A stretch of 62,419 nt of DNA, from the IMG/VR virus record IMGVR_UViG_3300032285_003500, positions 1 to 62,419 of that record; one strand, given 5' to 3'. The notes under the pieces are model-generated. The model ran no database searches. It saw only the letters and a list, made by a program, of their open reading frames with translations, and was not told the origin of the DNA. This DNA is from a virus. Positions 29,025 through 39,178 of the stretch are shown one piece after another. How positions within the stretch are numbered: the stretch's first letter is position 1; each line of letters starts with the position of its first letter. A program made the position numbers and the translations under genes.

Positions 29025-29353
29025 AACAAGCCATTCAGATTACTGAATCTGCTCAAACACACCTAAATCATCTGATTGTCCTCAATCCTGGGAAGCATAT
29101 ACGTGTGAGTCTCAACAACAAGGGTTGCAGTGGGCACAGTTATGTGTGGGATATAATTGATCAAAGTGACATCAAAAGATTTGATGAAAAGATCAACCTT
29201 GTGGGTGGGTTTTTAGTGATTGAAGCTCATAGTTTACTAAACTTGCTGGGAAGCACACTGGACTGGCAAAGTGCTCAGTTTGGTGAACAGTTTGTTTGGA
29301 GCAACCCCAACGTAAAAAACATGTGCGGTTGCGGAGAAAGTGTAGGTTTTTAA
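29021..29353 (+). CDS. IscA/ErpA-type iron-sulfur carrier
   Basis: A 110-aa A-type carrier (HesB-like). The conserved cysteines are Cys36 (GCSGHSYVW) and the C-terminal pair Cys102 and Cys104 (CGCGES); NPNVKNMC is typical. A-type carriers receive Fe-S clusters and deliver them to client proteins. The ATG at 29021 overlaps the SOD stop (ATGA), so synthesis of SOD and carrier is coupled. Confidence 0.9.
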   Translation: MKQAIQITESAQTHLNHLIVLNPGKHIRVSLNNKGCSGHSYVWDIIDQSDIKRFDEKINLVGGFLVIEAHSLLNLLGSTLDWQSAQFGEQFVWSNPNVKNMCGCGESVGF

Positions 29354-29355
29354 AC

Positions 29356-29949
29356 ATGAAGATTGAATATACCAAGAAGCTGTTTTTCAGGAAGTACAGC
29401 TATAAGCTGACTTTTTTGATTCAGGGCAAGAGTAGTGTTTGGTATAAGGCACCTTCTGAGATCCGAAAAATACCCAAATGGGTGCAAGATAACCTGTGCG
29501 ATAAAGATGTGAAAATCATCAAGAGATATCAGGGCTGGGATGACAACAAGGTTCGGTTTCATCAGTCGGTTTATTGCAAAGATCAGGACACCAAGGACAA
29601 GTTGCTGGCACAGTTTGGGCTACACATATTGGAAATATGCCAGCCCCTGGATAACAACCACAAAGACAACTTGGAAGTAAAAAATATTATTGAAGTGAGG
29701 AAAAATCTTATCTTCAAAAAATATCGTTATGCAGTCTACTTCAAATATGACAAAAAAAATGAAATATTCCATTGGCTGGAAAACTATTTCCAGGGCCATG
29801 CAACAGCCAAAGTCAGCGGAAACAAATGGTGGCCCAAGCTTTATCTGACAGATGAAACTGAAATAATGAGTGTGCGCCTGAGCTGGCAAGAGTGTATTGA
29901 CTACATCAAAACTGTGCGTTGTTTGGACGAGATCAGCATAGCGCCCTGA
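29356..29949 (+). CDS. Hypothetical protein with internal duplication
   Basis: A 197-aa basic protein. Two halves share a motif: YTKKLFFRKYSYKLTFL at the start and RKNLIFKKYRYAVYFKY near residue 115, suggesting an internal duplication of a beta-rich unit. From memory the FFRKYxYK motif recurs in marine phage hypothetical proteins. Function unknown. It starts 2 nt after the carrier gene. Confidence 0.55.
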   Translation: MKIEYTKKLFFRKYSYKLTFLIQGKSSVWYKAPSEIRKIPKWVQDNLCDKDVKIIKRYQGWDDNKVRFHQSVYCKDQDTKDKLLAQFGLHILEICQPLDNNHKDNLEVKNIIEVRKNLIFKKYRYAVYFKYDKKNEIFHWLENYFQGHATAKVSGNKWWPKLYLTDETEIMSVRLSWQECIDYIKTVRCLDEISIAP

Positions 29950-29954
29950 TAGCT

Positions 29955-29960
29955 TAAATA
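29955..29960 (+). promoter_or_regulatory. TAAATA late-promoter box
   Basis: CTTAAATATC, 31 nt before the ATG at 29992. An 11-bp inverted repeat starts at its last bases. Confidence 0.5.
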
Positions 29961-29987
29961 TCTGCAAACAGACACGGTTTGCAGATA
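29959..29987 (+). repeat. Inverted repeat at the late promoter
   Basis: TATCTGCAAAC (29959-29969), AGACACG, GTTTGCAGATA (29977-29987). A perfect 11-bp dyad that overlaps the late box and the expected transcription start: an operator-like arrangement or a 5' hairpin. Confidence 0.5.
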
Positions 29988-29991
29988 ATCT

Positions 29992-32900
29992 ATGACAAGC
30001 TATCCCTTTTGGGCTACAGAACCTAACCTTGGCACCTTCAACGAGGGCTACAGCTTTACTGAAAATCCTCTAGTGCTGGGGTTTGGGGAAAGTAATCCCA
30101 CACCCTCCAGTACTTTGACCGTGATACAACTCAACGGTAGTTTACCTGAGGGTATAACCTGGTATCAGTCAGGCAATACCATTGTTCTCAGTGGGTATTT
30201 GCGTCAAGTAAGTTCAGATCAAACATACCAGTTCACATTCAGAGTAAGTAATGGCTCTTATGTGAGCGACAGAACTTTCAGCTTGATTCTTGCCAACATA
30301 GCAGTGCAAGAGTTTTATTTTACAACTTCCAATATTAATCCCTTGATCTATTATTATCAGGAAGGAGTAGCCACAGGCACTGTTCAGGCAGTGAGTATTC
30401 CCGAAACCCCCATCACATATGCCGTCTATAACCCTGATCTGCCGCCGCAAGGTATCAGTATAAATGCACAAACTGGGGTGATCAGTGTAGATCTTACTTG
30501 GAAATCCTTGACTGCTTATCGGACTATAATCAGTGTAGAGAGTGACTATGTTATAAACAATGGTCGTCTTTACGTATGTGTGGTGTCTGGTATAAGTGGT
30601 GGTGTGGGTGGGCCGCTGACAGTAGGTTCTGGGATAGTTGACAGTGACTATCCAGCTTGGCAACCTTCCAGGTATTATCCACTCAACTCTGTTGTAACCA
30701 ACGATCTGGGTAAAATTTATGTTTGCACACAATATGGAAACAGTGGCACAAGTGGTCCCACTGGCACTGATGTGAATATTGTAGATGGCGGTGTAAAGTG
30801 GAGTTATTTGGATCAGGCATTGGTTTGGGATCAAGTACCTCCAAACACAAGTCATACAGTGAGTAGATCAATTGTAGCCCAAACAGGCAATGAAACCATT
30901 TACAAAACATTTGATATTGAATTACTGAGTAGGCCCTATGAACCTGTTTGGGTCACTCTTGCTGGTTCTTTACCGGATGGATATACAAATGGAAACTACA
31001 GCTATCAACTGGATGCATTTGATCCTGACTTACTGGCACTATCCTGGAGTAGCAGTAACCTGCCCACCTGGCTGAGTTTGAGTAATGTTGGATTGCTATA
31101 TGGCACGGCGCCTGTGGTAACAGCCACTACAGTATATTCTTTTAGCATTGAAGTCAGCGACGGTACCTATACAATCAGCAGATCCTTTACTATAAGAGTG
31201 GAAGATTTGATCATTGAGTTCAATTGGGTGAGTGATTCCAATCTGGGATTTTTGTTGGATGGCACCTTCTGCAACAAAAAAATTCAAGCTGTGAGTATCC
31301 GACCTTTAGCTCCTGTCAGCTACGGCCTATCTGGGGGAATGCTGCCTGTGGGCGTATTTCTGGATAATCAGTCAGGATTATTGGAAGGATTTGTGGAATA
31401 TCACGGGCAAGATAAAACCTACTTGTTTGAAGTGACTGCCACAGATGGTGTGGATGTGCTGATACGATTGTTTGAAGTTCAAGTAAAAGCCAGGAATCTG
31501 GGGCATTACTGGAGTTTGAGTGTGCCGTTGTTGGGAACAGATAAAGAACAATTCATTGTGGAAAATGGTGAAAATATTGTTCCCTACCAAGGATTGTATC
31601 TTCCCGAACATACTGGATGGGGCAGGGACACTCATCCCAAGGTTACAATTATCAACGGAGTAAAGGGTATCAATGCCGCAGACTTGCGCACATTGATAGC
31701 CAACTATACTCATAATTTCAATATCAGACTACAAGGATATCAGGTTATAGAGGGACAAGACCCCTCCTTCCAGCTTGTGGCAATTCAATGCCGAGACAGT
31801 GACAGTTTACAGATTTGGCAACCCTCCACGGCTTACAGAATAGGAACAAGAGTCAGCAATGCTGATGGCTACAAATATGTGGCTTTGAATTCGGGTATAA
31901 CTGGCAGTGTAATGATAAGAGGAGTGGGCAATTCCCTTACAGATGGTTCCATGATCTGGGCCTGGGATGGAGTACCCAATAGTATCAGCAATGCTTGGAT
32001 GCTGCCCTGGTATCCCTATCGCACCTACAACTTGGGCGATATCATGGAAAATGATGGCAGCAGATGGCAGGTAGTCACATCAGGTCGCACAAGTGGAGGA
32101 TTGGGGCCACAGATTCAAGATATGAATGATCAAGGCAGAGTCACAGATGGTGAAGTGACTTGGAGCCTTTGGAATTACAACACCAGCCCAAATCGTGGCA
32201 CATTTTGGCCCAGCAATGTGTATAACATGCGCAGAGTTCTAGAAACAGTGGGTTATAGTAACGCTTGGGGAACGGGAGCAAACGTGACTGTGACTGTGGA
32301 TTTCACTGGACAAGTGCGCAGTGCAACCATAGTAAGTGCTGGTGAGGGATACTACAATCCACCTGCATATACTCTCACAGGATCTGGAGGAGGAGCAGAG
32401 CTAGAATTTACTGTGGGTATTTTTGGAGCAGTGCCTGGTGCCAACAGCTTGGGTTATGTATTGGGCGAACAGATCCTGGTGGATTTGGGCAATGGCACAC
32501 CTGCAATTTTACAAGTGAGCGAAGTGGGACCATTTGGTAGAGTAGATCAAATATCTATTGTAAATCCTGGAAGTTTTGAGAGAATCCCAGTGGGGCCTAT
32601 TGCGTTAAGCACTGGAGTCAAGAGATTGAGTGTAAACTTTATTGCAGGGTTGAGCACTGTGAGTGTTATGACAGCAGGTTCAGGATATACACAAAACAAC
32701 ACATTTGTAAATGTGAGAGGCAAAGAGTTAAATGGGGATATGAATTATCTCTCCAACACGTTTGATTTGTACTTGCCCTTGGCCTATGCCACACCCCAAG
32801 GTATAGCCTCCTTTGATTTGAATCAGGTCAACCCTTATCAGGGGCAAATTGTGGAAGCCCATTTGTTGCAAGCAACTATTCAGGGTATCGCTTGGGCTGG

Positions 32901-33201
32901 TTACAGTAGATTTGATAATGATCAGGCTGTATTTGATGAGGACAGCACACGCTTTGTGGATGTGGATCCCAGCACCGAAACAACATTTGATCAAAACAAC
33001 ACTATTTGGGAAAATAATACTACCACCTGGGATCTGGCCAAGATAATTTGGCCACGCTGGAGCGACACAGTGTTTGACGGGGACCATACCATGTTTGACT
33101 ATTATCGAACACTATTTGATGGAACCTCACCCAGAACAGACAGTGTTTACAGCAAAACATTCCTGTGGTGGTTTGGCAAGCCCTTTGAAACTAACCAGTA
33201 A
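29992..33201 (+). CDS. Large virion protein with Ig/cadherin-like repeats
   Basis: A 1069-aa protein. It contains several putative-Ig (He_PIG/CADG-like) domains: LNGSLPEGITWYQSGNTIVLSG near 45-70 and SSSNLPTWLSLSN...LLYGTAP near 350. A repeat with WQPSRYYPLNSVV / WQPSTAYRIGTRV / WYPYRTYNLGDIM resembles carbohydrate-binding-like modules. A later part has SAGEGYYNPP and GSGYTQNNTF, the GxGY repeat seen in the giant fibre. The C-terminus has FDxDxTxFD repeats (DEDSTRFVDVD, DQNNTIWENN, DGDHTMFDYY). This is a fibre or baseplate adhesin by layout. Confidence 0.7.
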   Translation: MTSYPFWATEPNLGTFNEGYSFTENPLVLGFGESNPTPSSTLTVIQLNGSLPEGITWYQSGNTIVLSGYLRQVSSDQTYQFTFRVSNGSYVSDRTFSLILANIAVQEFYFTTSNINPLIYYYQEGVATGTVQAVSIPETPITYAVYNPDLPPQGISINAQTGVISVDLTWKSLTAYRTIISVESDYVINNGRLYVCVVSGISGGVGGPLTVGSGIVDSDYPAWQPSRYYPLNSVVTNDLGKIYVCTQYGNSGTSGPTGTDVNIVDGGVKWSYLDQALVWDQVPPNTSHTVSRSIVAQTGNETIYKTFDIELLSRPYEPVWVTLAGSLPDGYTNGNYSYQLDAFDPDLLALSWSSSNLPTWLSLSNVGLLYGTAPVVTATTVYSFSIEVSDGTYTISRSFTIRVEDLIIEFNWVSDSNLGFLLDGTFCNKKIQAVSIRPLAPVSYGLSGGMLPVGVFLDNQSGLLEGFVEYHGQDKTYLFEVTATDGVDVLIRLFEVQVKARNLGHYWSLSVPLLGTDKEQFIVENGENIVPYQGLYLPEHTGWGRDTHPKVTIINGVKGINAADLRTLIANYTHNFNIRLQGYQVIEGQDPSFQLVAIQCRDSDSLQIWQPSTAYRIGTRVSNADGYKYVALNSGITGSVMIRGVGNSLTDGSMIWAWDGVPNSISNAWMLPWYPYRTYNLGDIMENDGSRWQVVTSGRTSGGLGPQIQDMNDQGRVTDGEVTWSLWNYNTSPNRGTFWPSNVYNMRRVLETVGYSNAWGTGANVTVTVDFTGQVRSATIVSAGEGYYNPPAYTLTGSGGGAELEFTVGIFGAVPGANSLGYVLGEQILVDLGNGTPAILQVSEVGPFGRVDQISIVNPGSFERIPVGPIALSTGVKRLSVNFIAGLSTVSVMTAGSGYTQNNTFVNVRGKELNGDMNYLSNTFDLYLPLAYATPQGIASFDLNQVNPYQGQIVEAHLLQATIQGIAWAGYSRFDNDQAVFDEDSTRFVDVDPSTETTFDQNNTIWENNTTTWDLAKIIWPRWSDTVFDGDHTMFDYYRTLFDGTSPRTDSVYSKTFLWWFGKPFETNQ

Positions 33202-33240
33202 TGAACCTGAACAACGATCTGCACATACTAGATCGATCGC

Positions 33241-33246
33241 TAAATA
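33241..33246 (+). promoter_or_regulatory. TAAATA late-promoter box
   Basis: CTAAATATG, 26 nt before the ATG at 33273. Confidence 0.5.
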
Positions 33247-33263
33247 TGAGATTGAAAATCTAG

Positions 33264-35234
<1,971 letters not shown>

Positions 35235-35239
35235 AGAAA

Positions 35240-35665
35240 ATGGCAGTAATCAGCAGAATAAACCCCAACTTTCCCCTTCCTGGAATTGATCAACCCAGCA
35301 AGGGATTTAGAGACAATTTCACTGTTATAAAGAGTGAAATTGAAGCGTTACAAGGGAAAAAAATTCAATTGGTGGGAGAAGTCACCAGTATTCCTGTGAT
35401 GCTGGATAGTGGATCGGGAGTGGTCGCGATACCCACAGTAACCAAAATATTCAGGCAAAACTTCACCTTTGGCACACTGGTGGGCGGCATACTGACTGTT
35501 ACCCACAATTTGGGTCAACAATTTGTAATTGTGCAGATCAGCAACGAAGTTTATCAAGTGGTGGCTGCTGATAGTATAACTCTTACAAACACAAACACAG
35601 TCACCATTGATCTCACCAGTTATGGAGCATTTAGTGGCACTTGGTGTGTAGTTGTTCGAGGATAA
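35240..35665 (+). CDS. Short fibre protein with docking domain
   Basis: A 141-aa protein. The first 50 residues (INPNFPLPGIDQPSKGFRDNFTVIKSEI) are the same docking module as in the two long fibres; the rest is a small beta domain ending GTWCVVVRG. It may cap the docking site or be a degenerate fibre. It starts 5 nt after the previous stop and ends 35 nt inside the convergent HAD gene. Confidence 0.7.
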   Translation: MAVISRINPNFPLPGIDQPSKGFRDNFTVIKSEIEALQGKKIQLVGEVTSIPVMLDSGSGVVAIPTVTKIFRQNFTFGTLVGGILTVTHNLGQQFVIVQISNEVYQVVAADSITLTNTNTVTIDLTSYGAFSGTWCVVVRG

Positions 35666-36230
35666 GATCAGCTGCCTGACACAAGTCTTTGACTCTTGTT
35701 ACCAGCGGGTGCCAATCCTTTTGATTGTGCAGTGCTGAGATAAGGTAGCTTTTGTGGCCACATTCAGCACCAGTAATGGCATTCTTTATGTGGTCCTCTA
35801 CCCAAAATCCTGGAGGGTAGTTTTTCAAATATCCACGCTTTTCCTCAAAGTTGTTTGTGCAGTAAATTTCACTGAACACGTTACCAAAACAGGATTTTAA
35901 ATTTTCCTGTCTCATGTGCTGAACACGGTCTGTGGTTCCGCATGCAGTAATCGCTACAAGCTTCCCCACCTTCCGCAGCATTTCAATCGCCTGGGTGGCT
36001 CCTGGCATGGGTTCCAGTTCTGCAAAACCGCGATGGTGATGAAAATCCCAAACCAGCTGATTGGCTTCCCTGCTGCTGATGCCATATCTGGGCGCCAAGT
36101 CAAAGGCATGTTCATCAAACACACCAGCGTCTGCCACATGGGGCAGGTGTTGCTCCATGTAATTTACTAGGCCCTTTTCCCAGTTCAAACAAACACCATC
36201 AATGTCCAAAAGGATCACAGTATCAACCAC
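35631..36230 (-). CDS. HAD-family phosphatase/nucleotidase-like
   Basis: A 199-aa haloacid-dehalogenase-fold protein. Motif I is DIDGV (Asp9, Asp11), motif II ITACGTT near 94-100, a Lys follows and motif IV is WVEDHIKNA near 143-151. Phage members include 5'-deoxynucleotidases and polynucleotide phosphatases. It overlaps the clamp-loader stop by 8 nt, so it belongs to the replication operon. Confidence 0.75.
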   Translation of the reverse strand: MVDTVILLDIDGVCLNWEKGLVNYMEQHLPHVADAGVFDEHAFDLAPRYGISSREANQLVWDFHHHRGFAELEPMPGATQAIEMLRKVGKLVAITACGTTDRVQHMRQENLKSCFGNVFSEIYCTNNFEEKRGYLKNYPPGFWVEDHIKNAITGAECGHKSYLISALHNQKDWHPLVTRVKDLCQAADLILEQLHTKCH

Positions 36231-37158
36231 TTGTGATCATCTCCAGTTCACACAAACAAGCCGCAGCATTGATTTCTGGATCCGCTGCAAAAGCATGGTC
36301 CCGTAGCCTGTTTGCAATCACAACAATGGCCTGATTCTGCTGACGGTCAGTCTTGCCCCACCAGTCCAGATTACGATAGAGCAGTCTGTAAAACTCCTCA
36401 TAATCATTGGCACTCATCTTGCCACTCATCAACTTGCGAGCATCAGTGATCTGACCATTCTTGAATAGTGCCACAGCTTCCACCATGTATTCACTATTAC
36501 CGCCGCTGCTTTCCCCGCTGGGCCGCTTGAGCACACCGCCCACACAGTTCTGTTGCAGCATGTTGATACACTTGCGTAGATCTGGATAGGCCACATCAAT
36601 ATAGTCGTCCAGCACAGCCAAGTTGTCTTCGTTCAGATCCACACCTTCTGTGACCAAGATGGTGGCAATACGCTCCATGTAACGGCTGCGATCAATGGCT
36701 TGAATATCAAAACTCTGACAGCGACTCTTGATGGCTGGATTGATCTTGTGACCTTCGTTGGCAGTAAAGATAAAACGGGCCACACTGCTGTAGGCTTCTA
36801 TCATGTTCTTGAGCCCAGCTTGGCCGTTGGGAGTCACATAATCAAACTCATCAAACACCACATAGCGGAAGTTGCCCATGGGCATGGTGCTCACAAAGTT
36901 CTCCAAGTCACGGACAATGTCAATACCGTTGTCCACACAACCGTTGAGCAGCTTTATGTCGCTCTTGTCCACATCCAACAGTTCCAGGAGCATGAATGCT
37001 AGGCTGGTCTTGCCCACACCAGGACTGCCCACCAGCATGATGTTGGGCAGCTTCTTCTCCTTGACCCAACTTTCCACCTGCTCCTTTTGGTGGTCACTGC
37101 TCCAAACGTAATCCTCCAGCTTCTTGGGTCTGTGCCGTTCCACCCACAAGTCACTCAT
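36223..37158 (-). CDS. 44: Sliding-clamp loader large subunit (gp44/RFC-small type)
   Basis: A 311-aa AAA+ ATPase. Walker A GSPGVGKT is at 44-51, Walker B VVFDEFD at 100-106 (DEFD rather than DEAD), sensor-1 FTAN at 131-134 and the arginine-finger SRC at 145-147, as in T4 gp44 and RFC small subunits. It opens and loads the sliding clamp on DNA. The ATG at 37158 is chosen over an upstream TTG because GAGGAT lies 7 nt upstream and MSDLWVERHRPKKLEDYV matches family N-termini. The partner gp62 and the clamp are not in this window. Confidence 0.9.
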   Translation of the reverse strand: MSDLWVERHRPKKLEDYVWSSDHQKEQVESWVKEKKLPNIMLVGSPGVGKTSLAFMLLELLDVDKSDIKLLNGCVDNGIDIVRDLENFVSTMPMGNFRYVVFDEFDYVTPNGQAGLKNMIEAYSSVARFIFTANEGHKINPAIKSRCQSFDIQAIDRSRYMERIATILVTEGVDLNEDNLAVLDDYIDVAYPDLRKCINMLQQNCVGGVLKRPSGESSGGNSEYMVEAVALFKNGQITDARKLMSGKMSANDYEEFYRLLYRNLDWWGKTDRQQNQAIVVIANRLRDHAFAADPEINAAACLCELEMITSG

Positions 37159-37229
37159 ATTGCTATCCTCATGTTCATCATGTTCTGATTTTACAGATAC
37201 AAATGGTTGCGTCAAACTCCCGAGATGAT

Positions 37230-37251
37230 AAATGGGCCCTTAGGCCCATTT
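37230..37251 (-). terminator. Hairpin between groES-like and clamp-loader genes
   Basis: AAATGGGCC (37230-37238), CTTA, GGCCCATTT (37243-37251): a 9-bp stem just after the groES-like stop on the minus strand, followed by ATCATC. It is probably an attenuator or partial terminator that lowers clamp-loader expression relative to the co-chaperonin. Confidence 0.5.
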
Positions 37252-37582
37252 ATTCTTGCACCAACATGATGCTTTCGTTTTCAACCATTCTCACTACCAC
37301 AGGTTCTTCGCCATTTCGGTTCACTTTCACTCCCCGTGTCCAACGCCCATGTGCAATGAGCACTCTGTCGCCCACTTTTACATCTGACACGTCGTCGCCC
37401 ACTGCATAAACAGTAGCCCAGCGCGGATGAATACCACGTTCCTTGCCATCGTCATTGCCTATAATCAAGCCGCCTGCAGTTTTTGTTTCACCATATTCCA
37501 TGTCGTAAACCAACACTTTACCACGAAGTGGCTTAAGGTTACCGTCAACACTATGATCGAAAGGTTCAAGTTTATCAGTCAC
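37250..37582 (-). CDS. GroES-like co-chaperonin
   Basis: A 110-aa Cpn10-fold protein. LKPLRGKVLVYDMEYGE starts the barrel, ETKTAGGLIIGNDDG corresponds to the mobile loop that contacts GroEL, and YAVGDDVSDVKVGDRVLIAHG is the second half. T4 gp31 plays this role in folding the major capsid protein; the same use is inferred. A 15-residue acidic N-terminal extension is unusual. It starts 8 nt before the end of the upstream gene. Confidence 0.85.
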   Translation of the reverse strand: MTDKLEPFDHSVDGNLKPLRGKVLVYDMEYGETKTAGGLIIGNDDGKERGIHPRWATVYAVGDDVSDVKVGDRVLIAHGRWTRGVKVNRNGEEPVVVRMVENESIMLVQE

Positions 37583-37943
37583 TGTCTACAATTTTCCTCT
37601 TGTTTGGTGCAATGGCACCTTGATTTACTAAATCCTGCACTGTGGGAAAATTCACATCAGCAGCAGGAGTGGCTGGCTGACGTGCAGCACTGGGTCCCAT
37701 TTGATCAGCTTTGAGGTTGGTGCTCTGATTGATCTTTTCCTGCAGGGCACGCTTGGCAGCCCATTCTGCCTCCACTTGTTCCTGGGTTTTGAGAACTGTT
37801 CCGTTATCCCCCAGCAAATCCCCACGCACATTGGTGCGAGTGTTGCCTAGGGTGGGCTGCTTGGAGTTTTGAACTGCCAAAGCGCCAAAATCAATAGTTT
37901 CACCTCTCATGCTGAGAACTGGGCGACGTATAATGCGAGCCAT
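37575..37943 (-). CDS. Hypothetical phage protein
   Basis: A 122-aa protein beginning MARIIRRPVLSMRGETIDFGAL. It is basic at the N-terminus, with a predicted helix at 55-75 (EQVEAEWAAKRALQEKI) and a Pro/Ala-rich middle. Unrecognised. It lies between the polymerase fragment and the groES-like gene and overlaps the latter by 8 nt. Confidence 0.6.
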   Translation of the reverse strand: MARIIRRPVLSMRGETIDFGALAVQNSKQPTLGNTRTNVRGDLLGDNGTVLKTQEQVEAEWAAKRALQEKINQSTNLKADQMGPSAARQPATPAADVNFPTVQDLVNQGAIAPNKRKIVDSD

Positions 37944-37945
37944 TT

Positions 37946-38488
37946 TTATTCCTTGGGTAGTTTATTCTTATTTAAGACACGGTCTGGGTCAATTTTAAAG
38001 AACTCAGTCATGCTCAAATCATAGTCTAGAGGATTGATCTTGTTTATACCAATCAGATATAACACAAAACAACTGACACTGCTGCCACGACCCACTCCCC
38101 ATACTCTGTTTTCACTACGCCATTTGTCCACCAAATAGATCAAATGTTTGAAAATGTGCTCTGCTTGTAAATGATCAATTATGGCCAGTTCATCCATGGC
38201 ACGTCTCATCTGCACATCGTTTTTACAACGACTTAGCACATACTCGTTGAGATTGATTTCCTGATAACCGTTGGGAGTAAACCATTTCCTGGCCGCAGCA
38301 TCAGTGCTCTTGAATTCAAAGGGCCAGTTGTCCAAATATCTGCTTACTCTGGCAAATTGATCTTTGCTGACAAGATTCTGCCATTCAAAAATTGCATGAT
38401 CAAGTTTATCCTGATAGGCCAACTCAATAATCCCCTGATTACTCACATGACTTACTCCGGATGAGTCAAACTGCTGTAGCTTGTGCAT
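37946..38488 (-). CDS. DNA polymerase III alpha (DnaE) fragment-like protein
   Basis: A 180-aa protein. Residues of about 105-165 match the core of bacterial DNA polymerase III alpha: a helix (RAMDELAIIDHLQAEHIFKHL) then VGRGSSVSCFVLYLIGIN and NPLDYDLSMTEFF, equivalent to GPGRGSAAGSLVAYxLGIT...DPLxYxLLFERFL. The chain stops just before where the catalytic PDxDxD motif would follow, and there is no PHP domain. It cannot be a polymerase alone. It may be a remnant, a split subunit completed elsewhere, or a repurposed primer or clamp-binding factor. Confidence 0.7.
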   Translation of the reverse strand: MHKLQQFDSSGVSHVSNQGIIELAYQDKLDHAIFEWQNLVSKDQFARVSRYLDNWPFEFKSTDAAARKWFTPNGYQEINLNEYVLSRCKNDVQMRRAMDELAIIDHLQAEHIFKHLIYLVDKWRSENRVWGVGRGSSVSCFVLYLIGINKINPLDYDLSMTEFFKIDPDRVLNKNKLPKE

Positions 38489-38491
38489 CCA

Positions 38492-38788
38492 CTATGATAC
38501 GGGAGTAAAATTCTTATTGCGAGGATTTTTGTCTTCGGGCACAGGGTCATCAGGCAATGGGTCGGTGTTCACCACAACTGAATTGGGAGTGCTTTTTGTA
38601 TTGAGTGCCAAGAAACGCTCCTCTTGTTCCTGAAGAATGCTATCCAACAACAATTCCAATTGATCCCAAATCTGTGGATTTTCAATACCATTACGACGCA
38701 GGATTTGCATACGTTTCATAATTTCGCTCTTGCGCTTTTCCATCTCTTCAAAGCTGGCAGTCTTCAAGTTACTCTCTAGTGGATGCAT
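38492..38788 (-). CDS. Hypothetical coiled-coil protein
   Basis: A 98-aa protein. Residues 10-65 are strongly helical (FEEMEKRKSEIMKRMQILRR, QLELLLDSILQEQEERFL), then an acidic Pro-rich tail (DPLPDDPVPEDKNP). Unrecognised. It ends 3 nt before the polymerase fragment starts. Confidence 0.6.
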   Translation of the reverse strand: MHPLESNLKTASFEEMEKRKSEIMKRMQILRRNGIENPQIWDQLELLLDSILQEQEERFLALNTKSTPNSVVVNTDPLPDDPVPEDKNPRNKNFTPVS

Positions 38789-38791
38789 TTT

Positions 38792-39052
38792 TTACCCGCT
38801 TCTTGCACGTTTTGCAGCAAACATGGGATTGGTTATTTTCCAACCACTGCCACATTTACTGCAAAACAATTCAACGTTTTTGAATATGGCATTGTCTATC
38901 TGTAGCTGTGTTTGATTATTACAGTTTACACAGGTGAAGTCAAACTTGCTGTTGGGTGGATTTCCTTGGAGGTCAATGCTTTCTGCCACGTAATTCACCG
39001 TTTCACGACGAATACGCTTTTTACCTCCAGGAAACTCTATGATGTTGTTCAT
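38792..39052 (-). CDS. Zinc-ribbon protein
   Basis: An 86-aa protein with two CxxC pairs (CVNC and CSKC, about 27 residues apart), a zinc ribbon, and a basic C-terminus. Such ribbons in phages often act in transcription or DNA binding. The ATG at 39052 is preferred over a GTG at 39091 because the late box (39073-39078) lies between them. It is the first gene of a seven-gene operon to 35631. Confidence 0.65.
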   Translation of the reverse strand: MNNIIEFPGGKKRIRRETVNYVAESIDLQGNPPNSKFDFTCVNCNNQTQLQIDNAIFKNVELFCSKCGSGWKITNPMFAAKRARSG

Positions 39053-39072
39053 GTTGTGTGCCGCATCGCAAA

Positions 39073-39078
39073 TATTTA
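39073..39078 (-). promoter_or_regulatory. TAAATA late-promoter box for the replication/chaperone operon
   Basis: CTAAATATT on the minus strand, 20 nt before the ATG at 39052. Confidence 0.5.
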
Positions 39079-39147
39079 GAGGCTGATTCACATACAGCCT
39101 GGTAATGGGCTAGTTTTGGCGCTATCTGAAAGTTGTGCTTAGTAGCG

Positions 39148-39153
39148 TAAATA
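39148..39153 (+). promoter_or_regulatory. TAAATA late-promoter box
   Basis: CGTAAATATAG, 25 nt before the ATG at 39179; GCGAGAA lies between. Confidence 0.5.
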
Positions 39154-39178
39154 TAGCACATGACCAGCGAGAACTCAC

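Noticed and set aside
36223-37215. Longer clamp-loader form starting at TTG 37215
   Set aside because: The TTG has no Shine-Dalgarno and the extra 19 residues are unlike family N-termini; ATG 37158 has GAGGAT at 7 nt.
38792-39091. Zinc-ribbon gene starting at GTG 39091
   Set aside because: The TAAATA promoter would lie inside the coding region; ATG 39052 is downstream of it.
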